Positions 7,173 to 14,953 are shown, numbered from the stretch's first letter. The stretch: 16,370 nucleotides of DNA from DASPKS01 sp035628035 (GCA_035628035.1 DASPKS010000050.1:1-16370), one strand, 5' to 3'. Made by a program: numbers and translations. Notes: generated by a model from the letters alone, not told the origin.

Positions 7173-7964
7173 ATGCTTGAAATTGCCCCCCCCAGCCCTC
7201 ACACTGCGCTGCCCCCTACCTCCACCTCCGACGCCGACGAAATCGAGCGCGACCGGCCCCCCGGGGTGCCGCCGCATCAGGATCCTGAGCCGGACCCTGA
7301 CCGGGTAGAAGAGGCCTCCGAGGAGAGCTTCCCTGCGAGCGACCCCCCTGCGTGGGAGCCGCTCCACGCGGGGGAGCCTGGGCCGCCGAAAGAGGGCGAA
7401 GCGTCGCACGCCAGCGCACCGCTCCTCGCGCCGGTCGAGGAGCCTAAGACGCTGTTCCAGCGGCTCGCCTTCTGGGTATCGCGGCGGCAGTACGGGAAGG
7501 TGCTCACGCCGCTGAAGGTGGTCTACGCGCGGAAGCCCCGCCTCGTATTCCTCGCCCAGCACATCGCGCACACGATGGAGCACGGGCTCTCGCTCGACCC
7601 GGAGCTGAACGCGCTCGTGTCGGTGTACGTCGCCCGCCTCAACGGGTGCGCGTTCTGCCAGGACCTCCACCTCGCGCAGGCCATCCAGAAAAAGATCGGG
7701 GTGGAGCGGTTCGCGCAGCTGGAGCAGTTCGCCACCTCGCCGCTGTTCACCATCAAGGAGCGGGCGGCGCTCGCGTTCGTGGATGAGGCCGCGCGGAACC
7801 GGCGCGTGAGCCCGGCCACCTTCGCCGCGGCGCGCGCCCACTTCTCCGAGACGGAGATCGTCGAGCTGGTGTGGCTCAACGCGGCCCAGCACTACTTCAA
7901 CCTCCAGTCGTCCGTCCTCGGGTTCGGCTCCGACGAGCTGGTGGAGGCCGCCCGCGCGCGATGA
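7173..7964 (+). CDS. AhpD/carboxymuconolactone decarboxylase-like protein with disordered N-terminal extension
   Basis: This 263-residue protein has two parts. Residues 1-90 are Pro/Glu/Asp-rich and probably disordered, and include EEASEESFPASDPPAW (46-61). I recognise that motif from small stand-alone bacterial proteins of unknown function. Residues about 95-260 are helical and contain NGCAFCQDLH with C159, C162 and H166. This is the CxxCxxxH redox centre of the AhpD/CMD superfamily, where the cysteine pair relays electrons to peroxiredoxins or reduces hydroperoxides. It resembles the alkylhydroperoxidase-like members rather than true carboxymuconolactone decarboxylases. Its TGA overlaps the ATG of the osmC-like gene as ATGA, which implies translational coupling. 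The exact start is uncertain; ATG 7173 is the most upstream plausible one. Confidence 0.82.
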   Translation: MLEIAPPSPHTALPPTSTSDADEIERDRPPGVPPHQDPEPDPDRVEEASEESFPASDPPAWEPLHAGEPGPPKEGEASHASAPLLAPVEEPKTLFQRLAFWVSRRQYGKVLTPLKVVYARKPRLVFLAQHIAHTMEHGLSLDPELNALVSVYVARLNGCAFCQDLHLAQAIQKKIGVERFAQLEQFATSPLFTIKERAALAFVDEAARNRRVSPATFAAARAHFSETEIVELVWLNAAQHYFNLQSSVLGFGSDELVEAARAR

Positions 7965-8485
7965 ACGCCGACGCGCTCCGCGCCCTCCAGGCCCCGCTCA
8001 AGGAGCGGTACCGGGAAGCGCCAGAGGCGGCGCACGTTACCCTCCGTGCGGAAGGCCGCCTCGGCGAGGGGATCGCCTGCCGCGTCGAGACGGGGAAGGC
8101 GCTGGTCGAAGCGGGGCTCCATCCGGCCACCGGCGGCGACGGCTCGCTCGCCTGCTCCGGCGACATGCTCCTCGAAGCGCTCGTGGCCTGCGCGGGCGTG
8201 ACGCTCCGCGCTGTCGCTACCGCGCTGGGCATCGCGCTCCGCGAGGGGACGATCACGGCCGAGGGCGACCTCGACTTCCGCGGCACGCTCGGCGTTTCCA
8301 AGGAAGCCCCCGTCGGCTTCCGGGCCCTCCGCCTCCGCTTCACGCTCGACACCGACGCTTCCGAGGAAGAGCTCACGACGCTCCTCAAGCTGACCGAGCG
8401 GTACTGCGTCGTGCTCCAGACGCTCCGCACGCCGCCCGTGCTGGCGGCTTCCATCGAGCGCGCCGTTCCCGACCGTGCCCGTTGA
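7961..8485 (+). CDS. OsmC/Ohr-family protein
   Basis: This 174-residue protein fits the OsmC-like fold, whose members are thiol-dependent peroxidases acting on organic hydroperoxides. The two expected redox cysteines are visible: C77 in DMLLEALVACAGVTLRAVA and C149 in LTERYCVVLQTLR. Between them lies the usual beta section (EGDLDFRGTLGVSKEAPVGF). The N-terminal region differs from classical Ohr, so it fits the broad OsmC family rather than a named subgroup. The start is fixed by the ATGA overlap with the AhpD-like gene upstream. Its own stop lies inside the first codons of the YqcC-like gene. Pairing with a CxxC AhpD-like protein suggests a joint peroxide or thiol-stress function. Confidence 0.85.
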   Translation: MNADALRALQAPLKERYREAPEAAHVTLRAEGRLGEGIACRVETGKALVEAGLHPATGGDGSLACSGDMLLEALVACAGVTLRAVATALGIALREGTITAEGDLDFRGTLGVSKEAPVGFRALRLRFTLDTDASEEELTTLLKLTERYCVVLQTLRTPPVLAASIERAVPDRAR

Positions 8486-8816
8486 CCTCATCGCGATTGG
8501 CGCCACGCTCGACGCCATCGAGGCGGAACTGAAGCGGCTCGGGTGGTGGGACGAGGCCGCGCCGTCGCTCGTGGAGCGGTACGATAGGGGCGCGCTCCGC
8601 ACCTACCTTGACGCACCCTCGTTCGAGGCGTGGCTGCAGGGCGTGTTCCTCCCGCGCGCCCGCGCGGCGCTCACGGAAGGCGCCTACCCGCGCCCGAGCC
8701 AGGTCGGGCTCATGGCGCTGCGGCAGTACGACTACCACAGCCTCGTGCCCGAGGCGCAGCCGCTCCTCGCGCTCCTGCACCGCTTCGACGCCCTTTCCGA
8801 AGGGCGTACATGCTGA
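8475..8816 (+). CDS. YqcC-like (DUF446) small protein
   Basis: This 113-residue protein matches the YqcC pattern: an N-terminal helix LDAIEAELKRLGWW (12-25), then DAPSFEAWLQGVFLPRARAAL (46-66), corresponding to the family's EWLQxVxIPRM stretch, and a C-terminal LLALLHRFDAL (97-107). YqcC proteins are small and helical; their molecular role is not established. The start is GTG at 8475, overlapping the osmC-like stop by 11 nt, so it is likely read by coupled translation. It is the last gene of the plus-strand cluster. The only hairpin just downstream has its T run on the opposite strand. Confidence 0.7.
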   Translation: MPVDLIAIGATLDAIEAELKRLGWWDEAAPSLVERYDRGALRTYLDAPSFEAWLQGVFLPRARAALTEGAYPRPSQVGLMALRQYDYHSLVPEAQPLLALLHRFDALSEGRTC

Positions 8817-8819
8817 AAC

Positions 8820-8850
8820 AAAAAAGCCCTGGCAGCGCGAGGCTACCAGG
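8820..8850 (-). terminator. Intrinsic terminator of the YciE-like ferritin gene
   Basis: On the minus strand, CCTGGTAGC (rc of 8842-8850), a 5-nt loop and GCTGCCAGG (rc of 8828-8836) form a 9-bp stem with one G-U pair. It is followed by GC and six T. This is a textbook Rho-independent terminator, 22 nt beyond the stop of the yciE-like gene. In the plus direction the stem has a C-A mismatch and no U run, so it should work on the minus strand only. Confidence 0.88.
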
Positions 8851-8872
8851 ACTTCAAGGAGGTCCGCTGCGG

Positions 8873-9385
8873 TCAGGCGCGGACGGCGTCGGGGTTGACG
8901 ACCTGCTCGGCGATGCGGGTCAGGAGGCTGTCGGCCTCCTTCTCCTCGTCGAGGGTCTGCCCGAGGAGGGCCTTGTCCTCGGTGCGGCCGAGGCGCTCGG
9001 CGAACGTGGCCGCGCACCCGTACCCGGCCATCTCGTAGTGCTCCACGCGCTGCGCGGCGGCGATGAGGGCGGCGTCGCGGACGCCGGGGTCGGCGTCGGC
9101 GCCGATGACCTCGTTGCCCTCCTTGATGAGGCCCTTCATGGCCTCACAGGTGTGGCCGCCGGGATCCTCGCCCAGCGCGTGGAAGACTTCTTCGAGACGG
9201 GCCTTGTGCTGCTGTGTCTGGACGAGATGATCCTCGAAGGCCTGCCGCAGCTCGGGGTGCGTGGTGGCCTGCGCCATCTTCGGAAGGGCCTCGATGAGCT
9301 GGCTCTCGGCGCTGTGGAGGTCGCGGAGCTGCATGAGGTAGAGGTCGTCGAACGAGTTCAACGACTCGGCGGAGAACATGCCCAT
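8873..9385 (-). CDS. YciE/YciF-family (DUF892) ferritin-like protein
   Basis: This 170-residue, all-helical protein has the family sequence LYLMQLRDLHSAESQLIEALPKMAQA (15-40), HLVQTQQHKARLEEVFHALG (53-72), a CEAMKGLI loop (80-87) and AQRVEHYEMAGYG (111-123). Candidate di-metal ligands are E27, E115, H116, E148 and D152, as in ferritin-like four-helix bundles. Family members bind iron or manganese and are linked to stress; the exact role is unknown. The start is 9385, though an in-frame ATG two codons later (9379) is equally good. It is a single-gene unit with its own terminator, diverging from the DUF4242 gene. Length is typical of the family. Confidence 0.87.
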   Translation of the reverse strand: MGMFSAESLNSFDDLYLMQLRDLHSAESQLIEALPKMAQATTHPELRQAFEDHLVQTQQHKARLEEVFHALGEDPGGHTCEAMKGLIKEGNEVIGADADPGVRDAALIAAAQRVEHYEMAGYGCAATFAERLGRTEDKALLGQTLDEEKEADSLLTRIAEQVVNPDAVRA

Positions 9386-9426
9386 GATGTGCGGGGGTTA
9401 GAAAGGGAGAAGGCGGAAACAGACGG

Positions 9427-9451
9427 GGGGCCGCCGTCCCCGGGCGGCCCC
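9427..9451. repeat. GC-only stem-loop upstream of the YciE-like gene
   Basis: GGGGCCGCC, a 7-nt centre (GTCCCCG), then GGCGGCCCC form a perfect 9-bp inverted repeat about 42 nt upstream of the yciE-like start. It may lie in the 5' untranslated region of that gene or serve as an operator. No T run follows on either strand, so it is not a terminator. Confidence 0.4.
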
Positions 9452-9540
9452 GCGCTCCCTACCGGGCGTCCCGCGATTTGTTGCCACACGACGGCGAATT
9501 AACCCGCCTTCGGGTGCTGTCCTACGAGGGGGGTCATCCA

Positions 9541-9569
9541 TTGACCGGTAACCCATGGGGCCCTATCCT
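9541..9569 (+). promoter_or_regulatory. Sigma70-type promoter for the DUF4242 gene
   Basis: TTGACC (9541-9546) and TATCCT (9564-9569) are separated by exactly 17 nt. The -35 matches the TTGACA consensus in five of six positions. The predicted start near 9576 leaves a 5' leader of about 24 nt before the ATG at 9600. The same TATCCT -10 appears upstream of rny. Confidence 0.65.
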
Positions 9570-9599
9570 GTTAGCCCTTCCCCAACCCTGAGCTGAGCC

Positions 9600-9893
9600 A
9601 TGCCCAAGTACATCATCGAGCGCGAGATCCCCGGCGCGAGCCGGCTCTCGGCGGACGAGCTCAAAGGGATCTCCCAGACGTCCTGCGGGGTGTTGAGCGA
9701 GCTCGGTCCCCAGATCCAGTGGCTCCACAGCTACGTGGCCGGCGACAAGATCTACTGCGTCTACATCGCCCCGAACGAGGAGCTCGTGCGCGAGCACGCC
9801 CAGCGCGGCGGGTTCCCTGCCAACGCCGTCACGGAGATCGCTACCATCATTGACCCCACGACCGCCGAGGAACGCCGGGCCGTTCCCGCATAG
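9600..9893 (+). CDS. DUF4242 family protein (annotated elsewhere as nickel-binding)
   Basis: This 97-residue protein starts MPKYIIEREIPGASRLS and has the family's ISQTSCGVLSELGPQIQWLHSYV (24-46), KIYCVYIAPNEELVREHAQRGGFPAN (50-75) and the ending IDPTTAE. It should form a small alpha/beta ferredoxin-like barrel. Possible metal or redox residues are C29, H43, C53 and H66. Some homologues are labelled nickel-binding, but I know of no established reaction for the family. It has its own promoter and stands alone. Its stop is 4 nt from the convergent stop of the ccmF-type gene, leaving no room for a terminator. Confidence 0.83.
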   Translation: MPKYIIEREIPGASRLSADELKGISQTSCGVLSELGPQIQWLHSYVAGDKIYCVYIAPNEELVREHAQRGGFPANAVTEIATIIDPTTAEERRAVPA

Positions 9894-9897
9894 GGGC

Positions 9898-12393
9898 TCA
9901 GCGGCGGGCCTCGGCGGCGCGGCGGGCGAGCGCCAGCCCGAACCCGCCGAGGACGACGAGCGTGCCGAGCCAGAGCAGCGAGATGAACGGCTTCCGGTAC
10001 GCCTGCACCACGAGCCAGTCCGGCTCGTCGAACGTGGCGCCCTCGACGACGAGCTGGACGGCGTTCTGCTCCACCTCCATCCCGGCGAACGTCACCGTCA
10101 CGCCCCAGTCGTCGAGGCGGGCCTGGACGAAGTGCTGGCGGCGGTCCTTCGTGATGGCGTAGACGGGCAGGAGCTCGCGCGTCTCGCCAGCCGCGTTCGT
10201 CAGCGCCAGCCGCGCCCCCACGACGAGCTCGACGGAGTCGGCGGGCGCATGGACGAGGCTGCGGTCCACCTCAAGGTCGTAGTCCACGAACCGGAGCTGA
10301 TAGGACCCGTTGCCGAGCGTGCGCGCCTCCCCGCGCTGGAGGAGCACCTGTCCTGCCCCGGCCATGCCCTGCTCCGGCTGCTGGCTCATCGCGCTCGGGA
10401 AGACGGCCACGTAGAGGTCGCCCTCGAAGAACTCCCGCACGAAGGGGTGCTGAATCCACTGCTCGCGGCCGTCCTGGTAGACCACGTTGCGCGCCTGGAA
10501 GCGGCGGCCCTTCGGGTCGGTGATGTCGCTCACGTACACCGGCTGCCCCTCCGCGTTCACCTCCTGCCCGACGTACGTCACGGTGTACCCGTCTACCGTC
10601 TTCGTCTGCCCGCGCTCGACGACGAAGTTGTCGCGGCTCCCGCCGATGTTCTCGCCGGTGCCGTCGGAGACGGGGTCGTTGAACACGGAGGAGGTGAAGA
10701 TGCCCAGCAGCATCAGCGCGAAGCCGACGTGGGCGATGGAGCCGCCGGCCAGCCGGAGGTTGCCCCGCGCGATCCGCCACAGCACGAAGCTGTTGCCGTA
10801 GAGCGCGAAGAAGGCCGCGAAGAGGAGGAGGAGGAGAAGTAAGCTCGTGCCGTGCGTGCTCCAGAACGAGAGCGCGGGCGTCGGCACCACGCCCGCCTCG
10901 ATGGCGCCGGGGGTGGCGGCTATCTGCGGCGGGGCCGGGCGCACCGTCTCCTGCACGAACGGCGAGAGGAGGAGCACCGCCGCCGTCGAGGCGACCGTGA
11001 GCGCGAGGGGGGCGCGGAGCGCGCGGTTCACGTCCTCCACGCGCATCCTCTGCCACCAGAACAACTGCCCGAGCCCGACGAGCAGCGCGATGCCCACCGC
11101 GAGCGGGAGGGTCCACGTGTTGTAGAACGCGATGGGGACGCCGCTCGGGTTGTCCCGGAAGAGCTTCCCGAAGATGGGCGCGCTCGTGCCGAGGATGATG
11201 ACGAGCCCCGTGAGCGCCATCAGCAGCGCGCCGGTAAAGATCAGGCTTTCGCGGGAGAGCGTGGCCGGCGGTGCCGGCGGCGCGGGGAGCTCCTTGTACC
11301 GGTAGGCGAACAGCCCGAAGCCGAGCACGCCGATGCTCACGATCCACAGGAGGAGCTGGTTGTAAAGCCCGAGGTCCACGAACGAGTGGACGGACACGTC
11401 GCCGAGGATGCCGGAGCGCGTGAGGAACGTGGAGTAGATGACGAACTGGAACGCGACGATGGAGAGGAGCATCGCGCTCTTGTGCCCGGCCGCCGTCTTC
11501 TTCTGGACGATCATCGAGTGCAAGGCGGCCACGCCGAAGATCCACGGCACGAGGCTGGAGTTCTCGACGGGATCCCACGCCCAGTAGCCGCCGAAGGAGA
11601 GCGTCACGTAAGCCCAGTAGCCGCCCATCATGATGCCCGTGATGAGCACGGCGCACGCGCCGATGGACCACGGGAGCGCCGGCCGCACCCACTGCGTGTA
11701 GCGCCGCTTCCACAGTCCTGCTACGGCAAAGGCGAACGGGACCATCATGAGGGTGAACCCGACGAAGAGGGTCGGCGGGTGGATCGTCATCCAGGGGTTG
11801 CGGAGGAGGTCGTTGAGGCCCTGCCCGTCCTCCGGTACGAACCCCGGCACCTGGAGCATCGGTGCGTCGGGGAATTTCTCCGCCAGCGAGATGAACGGCG
11901 ACGAGCCGACGGCCAGCGGGCCCAGCTTGAGCCCGACGATCATCGAGAGCAGGAACGCCTGGCACAGCGCGACGACGGCCAGCACGGGCGGCGCGAACGC
12001 GGCGCGCGTGGCGAGGGCGCCCTCGGAGAGCCCCTTCTGGCGCCCCGCCCACCACAGCAGGAGCCCCCACACGGTGGCCGACATCATGATCCAGAGGAGG
12101 AACGAGCCCTCCTGTCCGGCCCAGAACGCCGAGAACAGGTAGCGCACCGGCATCGAGCGCGACGAGTGCTGGTACGCGTACGCGTACTCGAACCGGTGCC
12201 CGAACAGCATCATCCACATGAGGCAGGCCGCCACGCCGACGCCCCCGGCCATCGCGGCCCACCCGAGGCGACCGTAGCGCATCCACCTCTCGGCTTCGGG
12301 CGGCCGCTGCGCCGCACGGAGGTACGCGAACCCCGCCGCCAGCGTGGCGACGAACGCGGTCATCAGCGAAAGCTCGCCTATCGTTCCCAGCAT
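9898..12393 (-). CDS. ccmF: CcmF-type cytochrome c heme lyase subunit with long C-terminal domain
   Basis: This 831-residue polytopic membrane protein belongs to the CcmF/CcsA heme-handling superfamily, which ligates heme to the CxxCH of apocytochromes c on the outer face of the membrane. The WWD segment GGYWAWDPVENSSLVPW is at 268-284. The four histidines expected in CcmF are present: H205 in IHPPTLF, H292 in ALHSMIV, H336 in SVHSF and H555 in GSIAHVGFALMLLG. The opening also has the family stretch FSAFWAGQEGSFLLW (87-101). About 12-14 membrane helices are likely. After the helix near 550-570 a large extracytoplasmic domain runs to about 800, then a final helix at 802-824. CcmF is usually about 650 residues, so this version is long. 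It follows plsY by 72 nt; no other ccm gene is in the window. Confidence 0.93.
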   Translation of the reverse strand: MLGTIGELSLMTAFVATLAAGFAYLRAAQRPPEAERWMRYGRLGWAAMAGGVGVAACLMWMMLFGHRFEYAYAYQHSSRSMPVRYLFSAFWAGQEGSFLLWIMMSATVWGLLLWWAGRQKGLSEGALATRAAFAPPVLAVVALCQAFLLSMIVGLKLGPLAVGSSPFISLAEKFPDAPMLQVPGFVPEDGQGLNDLLRNPWMTIHPPTLFVGFTLMMVPFAFAVAGLWKRRYTQWVRPALPWSIGACAVLITGIMMGGYWAYVTLSFGGYWAWDPVENSSLVPWIFGVAALHSMIVQKKTAAGHKSAMLLSIVAFQFVIYSTFLTRSGILGDVSVHSFVDLGLYNQLLLWIVSIGVLGFGLFAYRYKELPAPPAPPATLSRESLIFTGALLMALTGLVIILGTSAPIFGKLFRDNPSGVPIAFYNTWTLPLAVGIALLVGLGQLFWWQRMRVEDVNRALRAPLALTVASTAAVLLLSPFVQETVRPAPPQIAATPGAIEAGVVPTPALSFWSTHGTSLLLLLLLFAAFFALYGNSFVLWRIARGNLRLAGGSIAHVGFALMLLGIFTSSVFNDPVSDGTGENIGGSRDNFVVERGQTKTVDGYTVTYVGQEVNAEGQPVYVSDITDPKGRRFQARNVVYQDGREQWIQHPFVREFFEGDLYVAVFPSAMSQQPEQGMAGAGQVLLQRGEARTLGNGSYQLRFVDYDLEVDRSLVHAPADSVELVVGARLALTNAAGETRELLPVYAITKDRRQHFVQARLDDWGVTVTFAGMEVEQNAVQLVVEGATFDEPDWLVVQAYRKPFISLLWLGTLVVLGGFGLALARRAAEARR

Positions 12394-12465
12394 GCTCGTT
12401 CTCTCTCGGCTTAGGCGTCCATCGGGCAGCCAGCATCGTGCCGGCTCGCCCCCCGTACGCGCAAG
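12394..12465. other. plsY-ccmF intergenic gap with small hairpin
   Basis: This 72-nt gap contains, on the minus strand, GCCGGCA-CGA-TGCTGGC, a 7-bp stem with one G-U pair and a 3-nt loop. No T run follows, so it is not a normal terminator. A purine-rich GAGAGAGAACG just before the ccmF ATG may be a weak ribosome-binding site. Confidence 0.35.
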
Positions 12466-13206
12466 CTAGCGCGATTCGTCCGCGTTCACCGATTCTTGCG
12501 GGCCCGGTTCCGACCGGCGGGCGCCACCAACGGCGCGGGCGGGGGTCGCCTCGAAGGGGTCCACCCCGTAGGGCGTGCGCAGGAGCGCACCCATCTGGCG
12601 GATATGCTTGGGCACGGTCAGCGCGGCGAAGGCGGCCACGGCCCCCGCCGCGTCGGGCCCGTAAACCGCCCATGCGAAGGGGATCGCCAGGGTGGTGGCG
12701 AAGAGGTTGCCGGGGATCAGGTCGCGCACGCCCTTCCACCGCTCAAATGCCCTGATCCCGACCCAGAGCAGCACGAGCCACGTGAGGACGGCCAGCGGGA
12801 TCAGGAGCAGGAAGCCGCCCGCCGCCGTGGCGAACCCCTTGCCGCCCGCGAGCTTCCCCGCCTTGAGCGAGAGGAAGAGGTTGTAGTTGTGCCCGAGGAG
12901 CGCGCCGAGGAGGGCCGCCGCGCCGGGCCAGAACAGCCGCGTCGCCTCCGCGAAGGAGGGCGCTGCGCCGAGGAGATAATGAACGGTCCAGCCGGTGAGC
13001 ACGGCGAGCGCACCCTTGAGCAGGTCCAGCACGAGCACGGCGAGGCCGGTCTTCTTCGAGCCCGTCGTCTCGTAGGCGTTCGTCGCGCCGATGTTGGTGG
13101 AGCCGGCGGCGTGGAGGGCGAACCCGTGCCGCCACCGCACGAGGAGCCACGCCACCGGCACCGCGCCGAGCGCGTAGCCCGCGAGGAAGGCGACGGCGTA
13201 CGGCAT
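12466..13206 (-). CDS. plsY: Glycerol-3-phosphate acyltransferase PlsY
   Basis: This 246-residue membrane protein transfers acyl groups from acyl-phosphate to glycerol-3-phosphate, the first acylation step of bacterial phospholipid synthesis. Family motif 1 is visible as GSTNIGATNAYETTG (35-49). Motif 2 is GHNYNLFLSLKAGKLAGGKGFATAAG (105-130), and a motif-3-like KHIRQMGALLR lies at 200-210. Membrane segments lie at about 3-23, 56-78, 92-110, 128-150 and 165-197. Motif 2 carries extra residues (KAGKLAGGKG in place of a short GGKG stretch) and the protein has a hydrophilic tail of about 35 residues, so it is longer than the usual 200. The start at 13206 is chosen because motif 1 and the first helix follow directly; it is 8 nt after the rny stop, which implies one transcript. 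Confidence 0.93.
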   Translation of the reverse strand: MPYAVAFLAGYALGAVPVAWLLVRWRHGFALHAAGSTNIGATNAYETTGSKKTGLAVLVLDLLKGALAVLTGWTVHYLLGAAPSFAEATRLFWPGAAALLGALLGHNYNLFLSLKAGKLAGGKGFATAAGGFLLLIPLAVLTWLVLLWVGIRAFERWKGVRDLIPGNLFATTLAIPFAWAVYGPDAAGAVAAFAALTVPKHIRQMGALLRTPYGVDPFEATPARAVGGARRSEPGPQESVNADESR

Positions 13207-13214
13207 CCGGCGCG

Positions 13215-14927
13215 CTAGCGCGCGAGGCCGACGGCGCGGACCTCCCGGATCACCGTCACCTTGATCTGGCCGGGGTACTCCAACTCCCGCTCGATCCGCC
13301 GCGCGATGTCGGCCGCGAGCGTCTCCGCGACGGCGTCGCTCACCTTCTCGGTGTCCACGATCACGCGGACCTCGCGGCCGGCCTGGATCGCGTACACCCG
13401 CTCGACGCCGTCGAACGAGGCGGCCAGCGTTTCGAGCGCCTCCAGGCGGCGGATGTAGTTCTCCAGCGCCTCGCGGCGGGCGCCCGGTCGGGCCCCGCTC
13501 GCCGCGTCGGCCGCCTGCACGAGGGGTGCGAGGGGCGTCGCCATCGGGACCTCGTCGTGGTGGGCGCCGACGGCGTTGCACACGTCGGGGTGCTCCTTGT
13601 AGCGGCGGCACAGCTCCATCCCGACGATGGCGTGGGGCGATTCGAGGTCGTCCTCGGCCACCTTCCCGATGTCGTGGAGGAGCGCGGCGCGGCGGGCCTT
13701 CCGCGCGTCGAGCCCGAGCTCGGCCGCCATCAGCGACGCGATCTTGGCGACCTCGATGGAGTGGGCCAGGAGGTTCTGCCCGTAGCTCGTCCGGTACTTC
13801 ATCTTCCCGACGAGCCGGACGAGCTCGGGGTGGAGCCCATGCAGCTCCAGCTCCAGCGCCGCCCGCTCGCCGGCCTCGACCATCTCCTCCTCGATCTCCG
13901 CCCGCGTCTGCTCGACGACCTCCTCGATCCGCGCCGGGTGGATCCGGCCGTCGGCGACGAGGCGCTCCATCGAGAGGCGGGCCACCTCCCGGCGGACGGG
14001 GTCGAACCCGGAAACGAGCACGGCCTCCGGCGTGTCGTCGACGATGACCTCGATGCCGGTGGCGGCCTCGAAGGCACGGATGTTCCGCCCCTCGCGCCCG
14101 ATCACGCGGCCCTTCAGTTCGTCGGAGTCGAGCGGGACCACGGCGACGGTGTTCTCGATGGTGGTCGCGGCCGTCGTCCGCTGGAGCGCCGTCAGCAGCA
14201 CCTTCTGCGCCTCGCGCGTGGCGGTGCGGCGGGCCTCCTCGCGGACGCGCTGCACTTCGGCGGCGCTCTCCAGCTTGGCCTCGCGGAGGAGCTCCTCGGA
14301 GAGTCGAACCTGTGCTTCCTCGCGGGAGAGCCCGGCGGCCTGCTCCAGCTTCACCAGATGGGCCTCGACGAGGCGGTCGAGCCGCTCGCGCTCGCCGTGG
14401 AGGCGGGCCTCCGTGGCCTGCGCCTCCTGCTCGCGCGCGGCCACCTCCTGCTGGCGCCGCCCGACGACGGCAGCGAGCGTCTGCACCTGGCCGCGCAGCG
14501 TGTCGGTATCGGCGCGGCGCCGCTCGGCCTCGGCGCTCAGCGCCTCGATCGCCTCGGCGGCCTTGAGGAGGGCGGCTTCGCGCTCGGCGAGGCGGCGGGC
14601 CTGCCCATCGAGCTTCGCGCGGGCGCGGTCGTTCCGCGTGCGGGCCTCCGCCGTTTTCTGTTCGAGGCGGGCCTGGCGGCGGCGGAGCTCCTCGCGCGCG
14701 CGGTCCGTCTCCTCGCGGGCGCGGGCGAGCTCAGCGCGTGCCGGCACCACGTGGTCGCGGTGGAAGGCCTCGGCCTGGGCTTCTGTCTCGCGTAGCCGTC
14801 GCTGGGCCTCCGCCGTCGCTGCGTCGAGGCGCCGGGCGGCGGCCCCCATGCGGAGGTAGTACCCCGTGAACAGCCCTACCCCCAGCGCGAGCATGCCTAT
14901 GGCGAGGAGGAGGAGCAGCGATGGCAT
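13215..14927 (-). CDS. rny: Ribonuclease Y
   Basis: This 570-residue membrane-anchored endoribonuclease initiates mRNA decay. An N-terminal membrane helix (about 3-25, LLLLLAIGMLALGVGLF) is followed by a long Glu/Arg/Ala coiled coil (about 30-245). The KH RNA-binding domain follows, with LKGRVIGREGRNIRAFEAAT at 271-290. The HD catalytic domain has LLAHSIEVAK (387-395), LLHDIGK (416-422) with H418/D419, and AHHDEVP (455-461). The C-terminal part ends IKVTVIREVRAVGLAR. The coiled coil is roughly 50 residues longer than in the common 520-residue form. The start at 14927 places the membrane helix at the N-terminus; the frame stays open upstream only through the non-coding interval. plsY follows 8 nt later. 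It has a candidate promoter of its own at 14954-14982. Confidence 0.96.
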   Translation of the reverse strand: MPSLLLLLAIGMLALGVGLFTGYYLRMGAAARRLDAATAEAQRRLRETEAQAEAFHRDHVVPARAELARAREETDRAREELRRRQARLEQKTAEARTRNDRARAKLDGQARRLAEREAALLKAAEAIEALSAEAERRRADTDTLRGQVQTLAAVVGRRQQEVAAREQEAQATEARLHGERERLDRLVEAHLVKLEQAAGLSREEAQVRLSEELLREAKLESAAEVQRVREEARRTATREAQKVLLTALQRTTAATTIENTVAVVPLDSDELKGRVIGREGRNIRAFEAATGIEVIVDDTPEAVLVSGFDPVRREVARLSMERLVADGRIHPARIEEVVEQTRAEIEEEMVEAGERAALELELHGLHPELVRLVGKMKYRTSYGQNLLAHSIEVAKIASLMAAELGLDARKARRAALLHDIGKVAEDDLESPHAIVGMELCRRYKEHPDVCNAVGAHHDEVPMATPLAPLVQAADAASGARPGARREALENYIRRLEALETLAASFDGVERVYAIQAGREVRVIVDTEKVSDAVAETLAADIARRIERELEYPGQIKVTVIREVRAVGLAR

Positions 14928-14953
14928 ACGGGCCGGGCGGAGGGGCGCCCGGG

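Noticed and set aside
8828..8850. Bidirectional terminator serving the plus-strand YqcC-like cluster too
   Set aside because: In the plus direction the hairpin has a C-A mismatch and is followed by ACTTCAAGG without a T run, so support exists only for the minus strand.
10852..12414. 520-codon plus-strand frame antisense to ccmF
   Set aside because: Highly charged repetitive composition (Glu/Arg/His/Gly) with no domain; the opposite strand holds a clear CcmF.
10271..12739. 822-codon minus-strand frame across ccmF and plsY
   Set aside because: Arg/Pro/Ala-rich shadow spanning two real genes in another frame.
12466..13611. 381-codon version of plsY
   Set aside because: The N-terminal 135 codons shadow rny in another frame; the PlsY first helix starts at 13206.
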